Source: JAGXTF01 sp044224315
Lineage (GTDB): Bacteria; Bacteroidota; Bacteroidia; NS11-12g; UBA955
Length of the DNA: 64,000 bases
Assembly: GCA_044224315.1 (NCBI GenBank)
Contig: JBGAKR010000003.1
Coordinates: 446,319-510,318 of the forward strand
Reading direction: 5' to 3'
Part shown: piece after piece, positions 61,799 through 64,000 of the stretch
How the letters are laid out: every line of letters begins with the position of its first letter
Numbering within the stretch: the first letter of the stretch is position 1
Position numbers and translations under genes: made by a program
Notes under the pieces: generated by a model
Seen by the model: the letters and a program-made list of their open reading frames with translations, nothing else
What the model was told of the DNA's origin: nothing
The model's database searches: none

Positions 61799-62604
61799 CT
61801 GGTGTTATTCTCTCGTTCATTTGTCGTCAAGTTTTTTGGTTTAAAAATTAGGATTGTCAAAATGCCCCAAATTGTTATTAAAAATCCCATATAGTTCACG
61901 ATATTTTTGTCGGCAAGGTCTGCTGTAAATGCGATGTCTATGGTTGAGTGAAAAACAGCACAAATTAAAACACTTGCTCTTGAAGAGTTGTAAAGCCAAG
62001 TCAATAAAATACTTCCTGTCAATAAGCTAAATGTCCAACCGAATATGCCTGCAAAGTCCATTGAAGTGTAACCAGGTCTGTAAAAGAAAAGTGGCCAATG
62101 CCAAACAGCCCAAAATATTGTCAAAATAACACTTGACGTCAAAGCATTAAACTTGTTTTGAAACCTTGGCAATGCAAAACCTCGCCAGCCAACTTCTTCA
62201 CCAAGCCCAAAGAAAATTAAGTTGTAAATGAAAAATGTCAACAAGTTAAATTGAGGAAACTCTTTTGAAGTTAGAAGTCCCGAAATATTGATAGGCGATT
62301 TGTCAACGAAGTGGTTTATGATTGTTGCAAAGAAAACGAGTAAGAATGGACTTAAGAGTGCAATTGTCAAATATATTAGTGGTCTAACTTGTAAGCATTT
62401 TTTAAGAAGCACTTTTACTCCTTCATTTTTTTGAAATATCCAAGTTGTAAGAAAAGAAGAAAATAATGGTCCAAGTCCACCAAGTCCGTGGTGATAAGGT
62501 AAAATCGGCAAGTTTGTTAGGCCAAAAATATGTCCATACAGTGGAAGCCAAATTGTCCAACTGATTAAATATGCAAGTCCGAAATATGTTATTAGTTGTT
62601 TCAT
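61792..62604 (-). CDS. CPBP family intramembrane glutamic protease
   Basis: A 270-aa membrane protease with about eight helices. CPBP/Abi motif 1 is 'GLGEEVGWRGFALPRF' (Glu136, Glu137, Arg141), motif 2 'FWAVWHWPLFF' (His169), motif 3 'CAVFHSTIDIAF' (His219). Homologues process CAAX proteins in eukaryotes, or bacteriocin and immunity peptides in bacteria; here the substrate is unknown. The last residues NTSP and the stop codon are encoded by the outer box of site C. The gene starts 32 bp after the inner end of site B and is transcribed in the same direction as the rest of the array. Confidence 0.93.
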   Translation of the reverse strand: MKQLITYFGLAYLISWTIWLPLYGHIFGLTNLPILPYHHGLGGLGPLFSSFLTTWIFQKNEGVKVLLKKCLQVRPLIYLTIALLSPFLLVFFATIINHFVDKSPINISGLLTSKEFPQFNLLTFFIYNLIFFGLGEEVGWRGFALPRFQNKFNALTSSVILTIFWAVWHWPLFFYRPGYTSMDFAGIFGWTFSLLTGSILLTWLYNSSRASVLICAVFHSTIDIAFTADLADKNIVNYMGFLITIWGILTILIFKPKNLTTNERENNTSP

Positions 62605-62635
62605 TTCTTTTTAAACTCTGTCGTCACTTACACTT

Positions 62636-62791
62636 GCCCATAACGTTTTGCCGCTTGCCGCAGTGGGGGATTTCGGAGCACTTCACTGTCAACCAGCACT
62701 ACACTTGAATAGAAGCACAAAGCTCCAAGTTTGCACAGCTTGTCCGCCCATTGGCGGATCACCCCGCCTGACGCAAAACCCGTGTTAACAG
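62636..62791 (-). repeat. attC-like site B
   Basis: A 156-bp imperfect palindrome between the Lit-like and CPBP genes. On the minus strand it opens TGTTAACACGGGTTTTGCG and closes GGCAAAACGTTATGGGC. Arms GTTTTGC / GCAAAAC pair, and a perfect hairpin TCCGCC CATT GGCGGA lies inside at 62743-62758. The outer box is 7 bp past the Lit-like stop. Confidence 0.65.
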
Positions 62792-62797
62792 AAGTTT

Positions 62798-63727
62798 TTA
62801 TTTCGCTTGCCTAATAAGTTCATAATATAAGTCTTTGTATGTTTCGTATTCGTCCTTGTGCTTAAAATTATGCTCAAATTGTTTATCCCATAACTTTAGG
62901 AATAAAACTAAAAATGGCCATAATGAACTGTCTTCTTTAGGATTTAAGATATTAATAGCATTTGAAATTCTAACATCAATGTTGGGGTGTCTTTTTCCCC
63001 CGTCTAAGTATTTATTACAAAAAAGCATAGAAGCCAATCCAATAGTGATTGCAAGTTCAGTTACTTTAATGTTTCGGGGATTTTCAATCATTAAATTAAT
63101 TGCCCTTGTGTCAGCTTCTAGTTCAAGTTCTTTGATTTTGTCATTTGTAAATTTTTCTGTCCTAATTTTATTTATGTGTTCTAATTCGGCATGAGCAATT
63201 TCGTGAAAAAGCACAAAATTAATTACTTCAACAAATAAGTCATTCGTTCTTAAAATATACCATCCTTCTTCTGTAGCCTCATCAAAATATTCTGGATTGG
63301 GAAAATAGTCCTTGTCCCATTCGGTGTAAACTTTCACTAAGGATTTAGAGTAATTAAAAAGCTCCTCGGCTAATTTGGCAATCTCTAAATTTTGTGTTTT
63401 ATGAGTTGGGATATTTCTTTTTAGTTGGTCAGGAATAGCTACTCTTTCTTCATAAATAACAAACATGGAAAAACTAATTGTCCATATATAAGAAAGATAT
63501 GTTTCGTGCAAATTTATTAAACCATTGTTGTCTATAAATGGTGTCTGTTTTTCTGATAATGGAAGTTCTGCAATATGGTATTTTATATTCTTGTCAAGCT
63601 TAAAACTAGATTGCAGTTTTTTAATTAACTCCTCATTCCTTTCTACAAGTCTATGGGTTAAATTGTGTTTTAGAACTCTAATGGGTTGAATTCCGTTATG
63701 GGTGTCTTTTTTGGTGCTTGTCTTCAT
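62798..63727 (-). CDS. Zinc metallopeptidase, Lit (phage-exclusion, peptidase U49)-like
   Basis: A 309-aa protein with an HExxH zinc site 'VINFVLFHEIAHAELEH' (175-179) and a downstream 'LELEADTRAINLMI' whose Glu204 would be the third ligand, then 'GGKRHPNIDVRISNAINIL'. This arrangement fits the U49/Lit group; E. coli Lit cleaves elongation factor Tu when activated by T4 Gol peptide and so blocks the phage. An M48- or ImmA-like peptidase is an alternative. There is no signal peptide. The start at 63727 is 10 bp from the inner end of site A. It is a single-gene cassette in the array. Confidence 0.65.
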   Translation of the reverse strand: MKTSTKKDTHNGIQPIRVLKHNLTHRLVERNEELIKKLQSSFKLDKNIKYHIAELPLSEKQTPFIDNNGLINLHETYLSYIWTISFSMFVIYEERVAIPDQLKRNIPTHKTQNLEIAKLAEELFNYSKSLVKVYTEWDKDYFPNPEYFDEATEEGWYILRTNDLFVEVINFVLFHEIAHAELEHINKIRTEKFTNDKIKELELEADTRAINLMIENPRNIKVTELAITIGLASMLFCNKYLDGGKRHPNIDVRISNAINILNPKEDSSLWPFLVLFLKLWDKQFEHNFKHKDEYETYKDLYYELIRQAK

Positions 63728-63736
63728 AAAATTTCT

Positions 63737-63870
63737 GCTAACGTTTCGCGGCTTGGCGAAGGTGGCGATTTTTAGCACAAAAGTTCATACGAAGAACCGC
63801 ACTTCAATTATACGAAAAATTGTCATACGAAGCACTGAACCGCCACTTTTGCCAAACCGCTGTTATAAGC
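63737..63870 (-). repeat. attC-like site A
   Basis: A 134-bp imperfect palindrome. The plus-strand arm GCGGCTTGGCGAAGGTGGCG (63748-63767) pairs with CGCCACTTTTGCCAAACCGC (63841-63860) at 17 of 20 positions plus two wobbles. The ends are GCTAACG (63737) and GTTATAAGC (63862), which on the minus strand read as TTATAAC ... CGTTAGC, close to the R'' and R' boxes of attC (RYYYAAC, GTTRRRY). TCATACGAAG is directly repeated in the loop (63785 and 63823). Confidence 0.7.
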
Positions 63871-64000
63871 TGGCCTTCTGTCTGTCGAGGTTGCAGAGTT
63901 GTTGTCTGCCGTTGGTTTTACTGTAATTGTCGAGCTGCGTATGTGTCGGCTGTGGGTAGCGGTTTTAAAAATTTAAGAAGGGAAGGAAATTTTAAAAAAA
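63871..64000. other. End of window; tail of a further cassette possible
   Basis: On the minus strand a frame ending in LTA-type codons runs into the outer box of site A (GCC AGC TTA TAA), as with the other cassettes. Only about 30 codons are open before a stop, so no gene is called. The last bases are AT-rich. Confidence 0.3.

Overview
The window looks like chromosomal DNA of a Bacteroidota bacterium, probably an environmental, free-living lineage. The evidence is the set of phylum-typical genes: T9SS type A C-terminal sorting domains, a gliding-motility (CHU_C) C-terminal domain, DUF3078, DUF5683, a TonB-dependent receptor next to a LytS/LytTR pair, and many boxes fitting the Bacteroidota -7 promoter motif TAnnTTTG. 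I cannot place it below phylum.

Left part (1-20.6 kb): two GNAT acetyltransferases and a LolD-type ATPase on the minus strand, then a 600-bp block of tandem hairpin repeats, sucC, a lipoprotein, a very short MscL, a DUF3078 protein, a family-5 substrate-binding protein divergent from a UPF0173 hydrolase, a parA-parB-DUF5683-TPR operon, a Bax inhibitor-1 protein, a 1.2-kaa CHU_C surface protein, a GT9 glycosyltransferase with a Cys-rich N-terminus, and tRNA-Met(CAT). The tRNA is followed by five ~184-bp tandem units that appear to be decayed tRNA-plus-terminator copies. DUF1801 and DUF2200 genes follow.

Middle (20.6-43.3 kb): a T9SS stalk gene coupled to a 1407-aa trimeric-fibre-like protein with an S74 self-chaperone; a TPR/HTH membrane regulator; a band-7 lipoprotein; a secreted hydrolase; pdxA overlapping pepA; a cold-shock protein; an 896-aa tandemly duplicated D-Ala-D-Ala ligase overlapping a PASTA membrane protein; then a T9SS protein, a rhodanese, a secreted protein and a seven-haem c-type cytochrome with TPRs in a close run.

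Right part (43.4-64 kb): a four-gene minus-strand operon (TonB-dependent receptor, membrane protein, LytS, LytTR), an orphan CoA-transferase B subunit, a secreted protein, a four-gene minus-strand operon ending in a cation diffusion facilitator, an M20 dipeptidase and a RelA/SpoT enzyme. From 57.8 kb the DNA becomes accessory in character. It has repeat-filled spacers, then small single-gene units (DUF6933, CPBP protease, Lit-like zinc protease), all on the minus strand. They are separated by 134-156-bp imperfect palindromes that look like integron attC sites, with stop codons buried inside the outer box. No integrase is visible in the window.

The strongest items for follow-up are this attC-like cassette array with a possible phage-exclusion protease, the duplicated Ddl in which each half has lost different active-site residues, the tRNA-derived repeat array, and a pair of small palindromes kept exactly 49 bp apart in three copies. 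All alignments and motif calls were made by eye.
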